From positions 1 to 44,281 of the forward strand of contig JANQIP010000072.1 of the NCBI GenBank assembly GCA_028282095.1: DNA of 44,281 bases, written 5' to 3'. Under the pieces are notes generated by a model. The model searched no databases and had not been told where the DNA came from. It was given only the letters and a program-made list of their open reading frames with translations. Position 1 is the stretch's first letter, and each line of letters opens with the position of its first letter. The position numbers and the translations under genes were made by a program. Source of the stretch: Xanthobacteraceae bacterium. Its GTDB lineage: Bacteria > Pseudomonadota > Alphaproteobacteria > Rhizobiales > Xanthobacteraceae. Shown in pieces: positions 9,730 to 17,909 of this stretch.

Positions 9730-10218
9730 CTAGCTTCGCGCTTCGGCGAGCCCCTTATGCGCGATGATCTGTTCGAGCGCTCCAAGCCACAGGCGATAAT
9801 AAGTCGGATTCTGATCGCGCTCGCCGCCGATCGGCAGCCGCTTGATCTGCTCGCCCAGCATCTCTGCCCACTCGCCCCAGTTGAACGCGCCACGCTCGGC
9901 CAGCATGAGCGCCAGCGCGAAGGTCACCACCTCCCAGCGTTCGCGAAACACCGGCCCCTCCGCGTCGCGCGGAATGGCAAGCATGGCTTGGGCGCCGACC
10001 TGTGCGGCGGGCTGATCGGGCTCAGGCGGGGCTCCCGGCGTGATGTCGGTGCCGGCGTGCGGCTCGATCCGGCTCTCGAACACTTCGACGAAGGCCCCGA
10101 GCTTGGCTTTTTCCACGTGACCATTGGTGGTTAGAACCGTCTCGATCGCGCGTAACCGACCTTCGAGGGCGGTCGGTGCAAAGCCGGGTTCGGTCTTTTC
10201 GTCGTGATCTGTCGACAT
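9730..10218 (-). CDS. Nitrile hydratase accessory-like protein with alpha-subunit-like N-terminus (162 aa)
   Basis: The C-terminal half (about residues 80-160) matches the nitrile hydratase accessory/activator family: PRDAEGPVFRERWEVVTFAL, LAERGAFNWGEWAEMLGEQI and YYRLWLGALEQIIA. The N-terminal half (LEGRLRAIETVLTTNGHV then EVFESRIEPHAG) instead resembles the leading helices of nitrile hydratase alpha subunits. The alpha-subunit metal site C-x-L-C-S-C is absent and the protein has no cysteine, so it cannot be a catalytic alpha subunit. No alpha or beta genes are in the window. A chaperone or metal-delivery role for a distant hydratase, or for thiocyanate hydrolase, is inference. Confidence 0.7.
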   Translation of the reverse strand: MSTDHDEKTEPGFAPTALEGRLRAIETVLTTNGHVEKAKLGAFVEVFESRIEPHAGTDITPGAPPEPDQPAAQVGAQAMLAIPRDAEGPVFRERWEVVTFALALMLAERGAFNWGEWAEMLGEQIKRLPIGGERDQNPTYYRLWLGALEQIIAHKGLAEARS

Positions 10219-10389
10219 GCTGACAGGCTAGATCATTTTATCGAAAAGGGGAAACCGGTTCGGTGCAGATTCGGTGCGAAAACACGAGAAAATTGTTCTC
10301 TATCTGGTGGAGCTCGGGCGCGCGGCGCCTTCTTCCGACTGCTGCGGCGCACACAAGACACAGATCACGGTTTCGAGGATGTCGAGGCA

Positions 10390-10495
10390 CTAGTGCATGA
10401 TCCCGAAAAGCTGGCAGACTTTTCGGACAAGATCATGCGACAAAACGAAGAGAAAGCGAGCGCGATCGATTCAAGGAGAAGCGATCGCGCTCTGG
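10390..10495 (+). repeat. CTAG-edged palindromic element, family 1
   Basis: A 106-bp copy, the same length as the one at 7745. It starts CTAGTGCATGATCCCG, has the core hairpin at 10395-10438 and ends GCGATCGCGCTCTGG, where the last CTAG has decayed to CTGG. It sits in the 364-bp gap between the nitrile-hydratase-like gene and wrbA. I see nothing else in that gap apart from a short GGTCCGG/CCGGACC hairpin at 10547-10567. Confidence 0.82.
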
Positions 10496-10582
10496 TCCAA
10501 TCTCCTTCTCGCGCATCCTTTGCGTTATGGTGCCGGATTGCGGCTCGGTCCGGGTCGGGACCGGACCGGCTTGTGGCCTCGC

Positions 10583-11188
10583 CTAATCGCGCCGCAACCG
10601 CGCGGCGATCTCGGCGATATGGCGGCCTTGGAAATGTGCGCCGGCAAGCTCGTTCTCGCTGGGCTGTCGTGCGCCGTCACCACCCGTTATAGTTGAAGCG
10701 CCATAAGGCGAACCGCCGGTGATCTCGGTGATCCCCATCTGGCCCTGGAACGTATAAGGCAGGCCCACAACAACCATGCCGAGATGGAGCAGAACGACAT
10801 GGGCGCTGAGAATGGTGCTTTCCTGGCCGCCATGCTGGGTCGCGCTCGACGTGAACATCCCGCCCGCCTTGCCGACGAGCTTGCCTTGCGCCCACAGCCC
10901 TCCCGCTTGATCGAGGAAGTTCTTCATCTGGGCCGGCATATTGCCGAAGCGCGTCGGCACGCCAATTATGATCGCATCATAGTCCGGCAATTCGGCGATC
11001 GTCGCGATCGGCGCCTTCTGGTCGAGCTTGTAGTTCGATTTGCGCGCGACCTCCTCGGGCACGAGTTCCGGCACCCGCTTGATGACGGCCTCGGCTCCAG
11101 CCACGCGGATGCCTTCGGCTACTGCTTCTGCCATGCGCTCGATGTGACCGTAGCTTGAGTAATATAGGACGAGGACCTTGGCGATCAT
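10583..11188 (-). CDS. wrbA: NAD(P)H:quinone oxidoreductase WrbA (201 aa)
   Basis: Flavodoxin-like FMN enzyme that reduces quinones by two electrons, protecting against redox cycling. The FMN-phosphate loop is [12 protein letters not shown] near residue 8; further family motifs are [30 protein letters not shown] and [12 protein letters not shown]. The start at 11188 begins at the family start [12 protein letters not shown] and has GGAG nine bases upstream. The longer open frame to 11311 adds unrelated sequence. Length matches the E. coli protein (198 aa). It is transcribed divergently from hemH, with about 190 bp between starts. Confidence 0.95.
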   Translation of the reverse strand: MIAKVLVLYYSSYGHIERMAEAVAEGIRVAGAEAVIKRVPELVPEEVARKSNYKLDQKAPIATIAELPDYDAIIIGVPTRFGNMPAQMKNFLDQAGGLWAQGKLVGKAGGMFTSSATQHGGQESTILSAHVVLLHLGMVVVGLPYTFQGQMGITEITGGSPYGASTITGGDGARQPSENELAGAHFQGRHIAEIAARLRRD

Positions 11189-11377
11189 GTCTTTTTTCTC
11201 CATTACCGCCCTTTGGCGGCAGTTCGGATCACCGCATAAACGGCGGATCGGATCACCCAGCGGCCGATATGTGGCAATCCGGCACCAGCACAAGGAAGCG
11301 GTTGCTAGCACCTATGATATGGCTGCGAAGCTCCGCGCCTGCTATTCGCTGTCAATTACGGTGAAACACGAGTGCCG

Positions 11378-12586
11378 ATGAAAGATCGCGTTTCTTCGCC
11401 CCGCGCTCCGTCCGGGAGGAGCCCCGCCGATCCGTGGCCACTGGCCGGCGGCCGGTCGTCTTCCGCGCCGACGGCGCTCGCGCCCGGGGTGGTGCCGCTG
11501 CGGGCGGCGATGCCGGCTGCCGGCGGAGCAGCGGCGGCCGTACCGGACTCGACCGACAAGCCGGCCGACGACCCTGCCGTCACGAGCGGCAAGACCGGCG
11601 TGCTGATCGTCAATCTCGGCACGCCGGATTCGACCGACACCGAAGCGGTGCGGCGCTACCTCAAGGAATTCCTCACCGACCCGCGGGTCATCGAGGAAAC
11701 CGGCCTTGTCTGGAAACTGATCCTCAACGGGCTCATCCTGCGGTTCCGCCCACGACGCAAGGGACGCGACTACGAGAAGATCTGGAACCGCGAGAAAGAC
11801 GAATCGCCGCTCAAGACCATCACCCGCGCCCAATGCAACGAACTCGCGACCCTGCTTGAGCCGATCGGAGAGCAGCTCATCACCGACTGGGCGATGCGCT
11901 ACGGCAACCCTTCGATCCGCAGCCGGCTCGAGGCGATGTTTGAACGCGGCTGCGATCGCATCCTCATCTTCCCGCTTTATCCGCAATACGCCGCCGCGAC
12001 CGTTGCGACCGTCTGCGACGAGGTCTTCCGCACACTGATGCGCATGCGCTGGCAGCCGACGCTCCGTATCGTACCGCCCTATTACGATGAGCCGTTCTAT
12101 ATCGAAGCGCTGGCGCATTCGCTCGAAGCGGAACTCAGCCGACTGTCGTTCACGCCCGACGTGATCCTCGTGTCCTTTCACGGCATTCCGAAGAACTATT
12201 CCGTCAAGGGCGATCCGTATTACCAACATTGCGCCGAGACCTACCGGCTGCTGCGCAAGCGGCTCAAGCTCGACGAGTCGAAGTTCGTCATGACCTTCCA
12301 GTCACGCTTCGGTCGCGCCGAATGGCTACAACCCTATACCGACGAGACGGTTGAGGCGCTTGCCAGAAGCGGCGCGAAAAACCTCGCGGTCATCACGCCC
12401 GGCTTCGCCGCCGACTGCCTCGAAACATTGGAAGAGATCGCCGTGGAGAATGCAGAGATATTCCATCTCAATGGCGGCGAGAATTTCGCCGCCATTCCCT
12501 GCCTCAACGACAGCAAGCTCGGCATGGCGGTGATCGAGACCTTGGTCAGGCGCGAGCTCAAGGGCTGGGTCGGCGACCCGGTCTGA
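11378..12586 (+). CDS. hemH: Ferrochelatase HemH (402 aa)
   Basis: Inserts Fe2+ into protoporphyrin IX, the last step of haem synthesis. The family core begins with KTGVLIVNLGTPDS and contains VSFHGIPKNY with the catalytic His and FQSRFGRAEWLQPYTDET with the conserved Glu. C-terminal TPGFAADCLETLEEI is also typical. About 70 Ala/Pro/Ser-rich residues precede the core, longer than in most relatives. The true start may instead be ATG 11510, giving 358 aa, close to rhizobial ferrochelatases. No convincing ribosome-binding site decides between them. It is followed by an SPFH/NfeD pair, 100 bp downstream. Confidence 0.93.
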   Translation: MKDRVSSPRAPSGRSPADPWPLAGGRSSSAPTALAPGVVPLRAAMPAAGGAAAAVPDSTDKPADDPAVTSGKTGVLIVNLGTPDSTDTEAVRRYLKEFLTDPRVIEETGLVWKLILNGLILRFRPRRKGRDYEKIWNREKDESPLKTITRAQCNELATLLEPIGEQLITDWAMRYGNPSIRSRLEAMFERGCDRILIFPLYPQYAAATVATVCDEVFRTLMRMRWQPTLRIVPPYYDEPFYIEALAHSLEAELSRLSFTPDVILVSFHGIPKNYSVKGDPYYQHCAETYRLLRKRLKLDESKFVMTFQSRFGRAEWLQPYTDETVEALARSGAKNLAVITPGFAADCLETLEEIAVENAEIFHLNGGENFAAIPCLNDSKLGMAVIETLVRRELKGWVGDPV

Positions 12587-12686
12587 CCTCGCTACGCGCT
12601 TTGCTTGGTTTTTCGCCTATGTGTTACCGCAATTGGCTTTCGTGCCGCGGCTCACCAACGGCCGCAGGATCGACGCGGAGGATTTT

Positions 12687-13718
12687 ATGCCACTCGACCG
12701 GATCAGCGGCTTCGACATCTTTCTCATCGTTTTCATTTTTCTGGTCATTCTGACCGTCTATCTCGGGGTCAAGACCGTACCTCAAGGCTTCAACTGGACG
12801 GTCGAGCGCTTCGGCCGCTACACTAAGATGCTGCGCCCCGGGCTCAATGTCATCGTGCCGTTCATCGATCAGATCGGTCACCGGATCAACGTTATGGAGC
12901 AGGTGCTCGACGTTCCGCAGCAGGAGGTCATCACCAAGGACAATGCGACCGTCACGGTGGACGGCGTTGCCTTCTATCAGGTGTTCGACGCCGCCAAGGC
13001 AAGCTACGAGGTCGCCCAGCTTGACGAATCCATCATCAAGCTCACCATGACGAACATTCGTTCGGTGATGGGTTCGATGGACCTCGATCAGATCCTCTCC
13101 CATCGCGACGTCATCAATGAACGGCTCCTGCGGGTGGTCGATGCCGCCGTCTCGCCTTGGGGCGTGAAGGTCAACCGCATCGAGATCAAGGACATCGTCC
13201 CGCCCGTCGACCTCGTCAATGCGATGGCGCGGCAGATGAAGGCCGAGCGCGAGAAGCGCGCCGATATCCTGACCGCGGAGGGCCAACGCCAGTCCGATAT
13301 TCTGCGCGCCGAAGGACAGAAGCAGTCACAGATTCTCGAAGCCGAGGGACGCCGCGAGGCCGCGTTCCGTGACGCCGAAGGGCGTGAGCGGCTCGCCCAG
13401 GCGGAGGCGACGGCGACCGAGATGGTGAGCGAGGCGGTCGCGCGGGGCGACGTGGCGGCACTCAACTACTTCATCGCGGAAAAGTACCTCAAGGCGTTCG
13501 GCGAACTCGCCCAGGCGCCGAACCAGAAAGTGCTGATGCTGCCAATCGAAACGAGCAGTGTCCTCGCTTCGCTTGCCGGAATCGCCGAGATCGCCAAGGA
13601 GACTTTCGGTGACGGCGGTGGAGACGGCGCGTCACCGACGCGGCGCGGCAGTTCGCCCGCGAGACGCTCGGCTACCCCGCCGACCGGCCCGGCCATCGCA
13701 CCCCCGCCAACGAGCTGA
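12687..13718 (+). CDS. SPFH/Band 7 (stomatin-like, QmcA-type) membrane protein (343 aa)
   Basis: Membrane-anchored scaffold protein of the SPFH superfamily. One N-terminal membrane segment (about residues 10-30, FDIFLIVFIFLVILTVYLGV) is followed by the Band 7 domain, with VPQGFNWTVERFGRY, PGLNVIVPFID and DNATVTVDGVAFYQV. A helical coiled coil (about 190-260) with the recurring unit AEGQRQSDILRAEGQKQ comes next, then a low-complexity Gly/Ser/Pro tail. Start 12687 follows GGAGG and gives the anchor directly after the initiator; the frame from 12621 is over-extended. NfeD follows after 13 bp, the usual partnership. Such pairs organise membrane microdomains. Confidence 0.92.
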   Translation: MPLDRISGFDIFLIVFIFLVILTVYLGVKTVPQGFNWTVERFGRYTKMLRPGLNVIVPFIDQIGHRINVMEQVLDVPQQEVITKDNATVTVDGVAFYQVFDAAKASYEVAQLDESIIKLTMTNIRSVMGSMDLDQILSHRDVINERLLRVVDAAVSPWGVKVNRIEIKDIVPPVDLVNAMARQMKAEREKRADILTAEGQRQSDILRAEGQKQSQILEAEGRREAAFRDAEGRERLAQAEATATEMVSEAVARGDVAALNYFIAEKYLKAFGELAQAPNQKVLMLPIETSSVLASLAGIAEIAKETFGDGGGDGASPTRRGSSPARRSATPPTGPAIAPPPTS

Positions 13719-13731
13719 GGCGGGCCCAGCC

Positions 13732-14178
13732 ATGTCGCTCTTTGCTTCGCTCGGCGTGTGGAACTGGTTCATCGCCGCCGGTCTCCTGCTGATTCTGGAG
13801 ATCCTGCTGCCCGGCACCTTCATGCTCTGGTTCGGCGTTGCGGCGCTGCTCGTGGGTCTCATCTCCCTCGTCGTCGATTGGTCCTGGCACTTCCAGCTCG
13901 TCGCCTTTGTAGGGTTTGCGGTCGCCTCGATCCCGCTGTGGCGCCGGCTCGTCGCGAAGGTTGACGGGGCGACCGACCAGCCATTTCTAAACCGCCGCGC
14001 CGACGCGCTTGTCGGCCGCATGTTCACGCTCGAAAAGCCGATTGTCGACGGCATCGGCGCCATCTCGGTCGACGACACCGTCTGGCGCGTGCGTGGCGAC
14101 GACATCCCCGCCGGCAGTCGCGTCAAGGTAACCCGCGTTGACGGTGCGACTGTCTTTGTCGAGCGACAGGAGTGGTGA
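13732..14178 (+). CDS. NfeD-family membrane protein (148 aa)
   Basis: Short NfeD protein: two or three membrane helices (residues about 8-70, including GVWNWFIAAGLLLILEILLP) followed by a soluble OB-fold (about 80-145, with GRMFTLEKPIVDGIGAIS and VKVTRVDGATVFVE). The N-terminal protease domain found in long NfeD forms is absent. It starts 13 bp after the SPFH gene, so the two are one transcription unit and probably interact at the inner membrane. Confidence 0.92.
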   Translation: MSLFASLGVWNWFIAAGLLLILEILLPGTFMLWFGVAALLVGLISLVVDWSWHFQLVAFVGFAVASIPLWRRLVAKVDGATDQPFLNRRADALVGRMFTLEKPIVDGIGAISVDDTVWRVRGDDIPAGSRVKVTRVDGATVFVERQEW

Positions 14179-14724
14179 GATTCCTCCCGATCCCTGCGGA
14201 CGAATCCTCGGAAAGGATAGTTTGTTTGGGTAGAACCGCTTTAGTTTGAATCGATCGTGCTCTTTTCGCCTGTGTTTTCTCGTACGATCTTATCCGAAAA
14301 GTCCGCCAGCCTTTCGGTATCATGCGCCGGTGCCGATCGGCCTTCACCCTGCCCCCGCGAAAGGAAGAAGATCCAGTTTCGTTCAATCAGCCCTCGTCCG
14401 TTTAGTAAAAACAGGCATGTAATTGCTCGTCCACCGCCAGAACCACATCTGAAAAGTGTGCTCGAATTGCGCGGCAGCGCAGAGATGCAGCCGGCTACTA
14501 TTTTTTGTTGATCAAGAGGTATTACGATCAAGTAAAACCTCAAATTTTGTTTCCAAAGAAAGTCCAAGACCGAGATTTTGATGTAATCTTGACCACGCAA
14601 CATTGTGCGCTGCACTATATGTACACCGCATGCTGTGTAATAGTGCTGCTCAGCCTGTTCTAGCCCGGTCGTCATAACGCATATCTGATTCGAAAAGATA
14701 CAGGATTTCGGATATGAACTTTGG
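14179..14724. other. AT-richer intergenic region with a decayed family 1 repeat
   Basis: No credible gene in 546 bp. A degenerate, reverse-oriented family 1 palindrome lies at about 14273-14325 (CGATCTTATCCGAAAAG and CTTTCGGTATCATGC). The part from about 14390 to 14724 is clearly poorer in G+C than its surroundings, as expected for a regulatory or foreign segment. It should hold the promoter of the LuxR-type gene at 14725, but I cannot assign one. Confidence 0.6.
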
Positions 14725-15507
14725 ATGACCCTTTTTTCCCGCATGCTCGATCTGAATGTCGAAGACATCGACCGCCTTTTCGCCGCCGGTACGGTGAGCG
14801 GCGTTCTGTTGGATCGTAACGGAACGATTGCCTGCGTAAGCGAGGGGTGGCGGAAATCTGTCGACGAAACGGGACTCGCTCTTCCCAATTATGGCGTCGG
14901 GCAGAGCTATTTGCGTCATTGCGCCTATGCCTATGTCGATCAGGAATCCGCGCGGCTCGTCGAAGGTATTGCGCAATTGCTGGCGGGCAATGTCGATTGC
15001 CTTTCACTTATCTATCCGTGCCATTCGCCGACCGAACGGCGCTGGTTCATGATGCTCGGTTTTCCGCATGTTAAGGACGACCTCACTGCGCTTCTTCATA
15101 TCGAGATCACGAGTTTCATGCCCAAATTGTCGGATAAGGTCGAGCCGGTGATTTTGACCGATAAACTCGGCGCCAGATCATTTGCTTCGCAGCTCGATCA
15201 CTCAATCGAGCCGATGATTGGAGAAGCGCCAACGGTATCGTCATCCGCCCGGAAAACGGTTGAGGCGGCCGGCGCCCTCGGCACTCCCGAGATGAGGACC
15301 GCATCGGTACCGATCCTGAGCAAGCGCCAGCAGGAGGTGCTCGACCTGATGGCCAAGGGCATGCGCAATGTCGATATTGGCCGGGCGCTCGCCATTTCGC
15401 CCAATACGGTCAAGATCCACGTATCCGGGATTTTGGCCCGGCTCGGGCTACCCAGCCGCGCCCAGGCGATTCACTGGACGCTGACGCGTAGCCTACGGGA
15501 CCGCTAG
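14725..15507 (+). CDS. PAS-domain LuxR-family transcription regulator (260 aa)
   Basis: DNA-binding regulator with an N-terminal PAS-like sensor domain (about residues 15-130; GVLLDRNGTIACVSEGWRK and YPCHSPTERRWFMM are typical of such domains) and a C-terminal LuxR/GerE helix-turn-helix (about 195-255; LSKRQQEVLDLMAKGMRNVD then ISPNTVKIHVSGILARLG). There is no receiver or autoinducer-binding domain, so the input is probably a small ligand or redox signal. ATG 14743 is an alternative start. The stop codon TAG is the first part of the adjoining repeat (CTAGAGCATGATCC). Its lower G+C suggests acquisition. Possible targets are the downstream carbamoyltransferase genes. Confidence 0.88.
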   Translation: MTLFSRMLDLNVEDIDRLFAAGTVSGVLLDRNGTIACVSEGWRKSVDETGLALPNYGVGQSYLRHCAYAYVDQESARLVEGIAQLLAGNVDCLSLIYPCHSPTERRWFMMLGFPHVKDDLTALLHIEITSFMPKLSDKVEPVILTDKLGARSFASQLDHSIEPMIGEAPTVSSSARKTVEAAGALGTPEMRTASVPILSKRQQEVLDLMAKGMRNVDIGRALAISPNTVKIHVSGILARLGLPSRAQAIHWTLTRSLRDR

Positions 15508-15800
15508 AGCATGATCCCGAAAAGTTGGCAGACTTTTCGGACAAGATCATGCGACCAACAAAAAGAAATGGAGCATGATCCCGAAAAACTGGCGGACTTT
15601 TCGGACAAGATCATGCGGCAAATTAGAAGAAATGGAGCATGATCCCGAAAAACTGGCGGGCTTTTCGGACAAGATCATGCGACCAACAAAAAGAAATGGA
15701 GCGTGATCCCGAAAAACCGGCAGACTTTTCGGAAACGATCATGCGACAAATTAAAAAGAAGGGGAGCGCGATCGACCGACCTCAAGACATCGCGACCTAG
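15504..15800 (+). repeat. Tandem array of four family 1 palindromes, 64-bp period
   Basis: Four consecutive hairpin cores start at 15507, 15571, 15635 and 15699, exactly 64 bp apart. Linkers alternate: units 1 and 3 share GACCAACAAAAAGAAAT, while units 2 and 4 carry similar CAAATTA-containing linkers, so the array looks like a duplicated 128-bp dimer. It begins with CTAG (15504) and ends with GCGCGATCGACC...CGCGACCTAG (15800), the element edge. Confidence 0.9.
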
Positions 15801-15920
15801 TGATGCGGTACCAACGCTTGGGCTCGTCTCATGGTGTTGGTGCCGCATCACAAAGCATCGGATTAGCTAGTGTTCCTTACCTGACGGTCCGGGGTCGGAG
15901 CGTCGGAGAAGGAAACACTG
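15797..15920 (-). repeat. Double-hairpin element, family 2, reverse orientation
   Basis: Starts with CTAGTGATGCGG at 15797, the same CTAG that ends the preceding array, so the two elements abut and share the tetranucleotide. The GATGCGGTACCAAC/GTTGGTGCCGCATC hairpin comes first, then an internal CTAG at 15867, then the GTGTTCC...GGAAACAC hairpin. The remaining bases to the carbamoyltransferase start (15921-16118) show no feature I can name. Confidence 0.8.
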
Positions 15921-16118
15921 GGCTCCACCATATTTATCCGTCGGGCCCTATCACAACCGTGCGGCAGTTTTGTAACCGGCACAAATTCTTGCGATACCGG
16001 CACACCTCGCGGCACCCGTGTGGCGGCTGCGCCGAGCGGTACGGGGATACAGTTGCCATCTCCGCGTCAACTTCGGTATTCAGCCTGATCATCCCCCAAC
16101 CGCGATCAGCCCGGCAAA

Positions 16119-17843
16119 ATGTCCCAGCTTATTCTTGCCGTTCACAACGGAATCCATGATGCGGTCGCCGCGGTCCTCATCGACTACGAGCTCAAGGCGG
16201 CGATCCAGCTTGAGCGCCTGAGCCGCATCAAGAGCGACGGCGGCTATCCGAATCTGTGCATCGACGAGACGCTCGACATGGTCGGCGCGACGCGGCGCGA
16301 CGTCGACGTTTTCGCCGCCAGCCGCTCCGACTATCCGGTGCAGTATTTCCGCAATTTCCACGGCTGGCGCTGGTTGCGCGAGCAGTACCGCACCCACATC
16401 GAAGGCAAGAAGGATCGCTTCATTCCGCGCGAGACGGTGCGCGCCAACACGCCGAATGTCGAAGATTTTTTCGACATTGCCGCCTTGCGGCGCGACCAGG
16501 GGCTGCGCGATGACGCCGTCGTCTATTTCTACAACCATCATCTGGCGCATGCGCTGCCGACCCTGTTCTACACCGAGTGGGACAATGCGCTGCTGGTCAC
16601 CTCCGACGGCGGCGGCGACACGGTCAATCACAGCCAGCGCCATTTCGCCGACGGAAAGATCAAGACGATCTATGGCGGCGACGAGTGCCTGACGACGCCA
16701 TACCAGGTCGACAGTATCGGGCAGGCTTATGCCGCGGCAACGCGCGCGCTCGGGTTCCGCATGAACCGGCACGAAGGCAAGCTGACCGGACTTTCGGCGA
16801 TGGGAGAGCCGGTTTTTGCCGATCGGATCGGCAAGCATTTCAACATTACGCAAGCCGGGAGGGTGCAGAGCGATTTCCGCCGCAACCGCGAGATCTTCGA
16901 GCTGCTGGACGCGATCGCCAAAGAAGGCCGGCGCGAGGACGTTGCCGCTTCGATCCAGAAAGTGCTGGAAGACACGATGTTGGCTTCGGTACGCCGGCTG
17001 CTCGAACAGAATCCATCGCGCCATCTCGGCGTTGCCGGCGGCATTTTCGCCAATGTGCGGCTCAACCGTGTGCTCGCCGAAAAGCTCGATCTCGACGAGG
17101 TCTTCGTCTTCCCGCCCATGGGGGACGAAGGGCTACCGGTCGGTGGCGCGCTTGCCTATCTGCTCAGGCGCGATGGCCTCGATCATTGGCTCAAGCAGCG
17201 GCGGCGGCTGAACGACGTCTATCTCGGGCGCGATTACGATGGCGAAGCCGACGAAAGCCTGGCGGGCATCGCGGGTGTGCGGCGGCTTGCCGGTGATCCC
17301 ATCGCAACGGCGGCCAAGCGCGTCGCCGCCGGCGAAATCGGCGCGATCTATACCGGCCGCATGGAGTACGGGCCGCGCGCCCTCGGCGCCCGTTCGATCC
17401 TTGCCAATCCCGCGCGGCGCGAGACGCATGACATGCTCAATGAGCGACTCGCCCGCACCGAATTCATGCCGTTTGCACCGGTCATCGCCGCCGAGCGCGC
17501 ATCCGAGGTGTTCGACGTCAACGGGGTCAACGGCTATGCCTGCCGGTTCATGACGATCACCTGCGATGTGCGGCCCGCCTGGCGCGCGCGCATCCCCGCG
17601 GTGGTGCATGTCGACGGCTCGGCGCGGCCGCAGACGATCAGGCGCGAGACCAATCCGCTCTATTACGATGTGATCGCCGCGTTCGAGCGCGAGACCGGCC
17701 TGCCGGTGCTGGTCAATACGAGCTTCAATGTGCATGAGGAACCGATCGTCAATACGCCGCGCGAATGCGCAAAGGCGCTGACCGACCGGCGCATCGACTT
17801 CGTCATGACGCAAAAGGCAATCTACGAGGCGACGTCGGACTAG
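16119..17843 (+). CDS. NodU/CmcH-family carbamoyltransferase (574 aa)
   Basis: O-carbamoyltransferase that would transfer a carbamoyl group from carbamoyl phosphate, through a carbamoyl-adenylate, to a sugar or other hydroxyl. The N-terminal ASKHA/TsaD-like domain shows the metal-binding NHHLAHA at residues 139-145 and SDGGGD at 162-167. The C-terminal carbamoyltransferase domain shows GRMEYGPRALGARSILANP and LVNTSFNVHEEPIV. Length is typical. A family 2 glycosyltransferase follows after 66 bp, so the pair probably decorates a surface polysaccharide or secreted glycolipid. No nod genes are present, so a Nod-factor role is unsupported. Confidence 0.92.
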   Translation: MSQLILAVHNGIHDAVAAVLIDYELKAAIQLERLSRIKSDGGYPNLCIDETLDMVGATRRDVDVFAASRSDYPVQYFRNFHGWRWLREQYRTHIEGKKDRFIPRETVRANTPNVEDFFDIAALRRDQGLRDDAVVYFYNHHLAHALPTLFYTEWDNALLVTSDGGGDTVNHSQRHFADGKIKTIYGGDECLTTPYQVDSIGQAYAAATRALGFRMNRHEGKLTGLSAMGEPVFADRIGKHFNITQAGRVQSDFRRNREIFELLDAIAKEGRREDVAASIQKVLEDTMLASVRRLLEQNPSRHLGVAGGIFANVRLNRVLAEKLDLDEVFVFPPMGDEGLPVGGALAYLLRRDGLDHWLKQRRRLNDVYLGRDYDGEADESLAGIAGVRRLAGDPIATAAKRVAAGEIGAIYTGRMEYGPRALGARSILANPARRETHDMLNERLARTEFMPFAPVIAAERASEVFDVNGVNGYACRFMTITCDVRPAWRARIPAVVHVDGSARPQTIRRETNPLYYDVIAAFERETGLPVLVNTSFNVHEEPIVNTPRECAKALTDRRIDFVMTQKAIYEATSD

Positions 17844-17909
17844 CCGGATGCTCGACACCGCTCAGGTGGGAGGAGCTCTCGCGTCGAAGGCGTCTGGGGT
17901 CGAGTGATA

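Noticed and set aside
9730..10218. Catalytic nitrile hydratase alpha subunit
   Set aside because: No cysteine-containing metal site and only about 160 residues.
10547..10567. GGTCCGG/CCGGACC hairpin downstream of wrbA as a terminator
   Set aside because: Seven-base stem without a T-run on either strand.
15504..15800. Regularly spaced repeats suggestive of a CRISPR array
   Set aside because: The spacing is regular but the intervening linkers are near-identical and alternate between two forms, the repeats are long hairpins found singly elsewhere, and no cas genes are present.
16119..17843. Nodulation gene nodU
   Set aside because: Family membership fits, but there are no nod genes or nod box in the window, and the glycosyltransferase neighbour favours general polysaccharide decoration.
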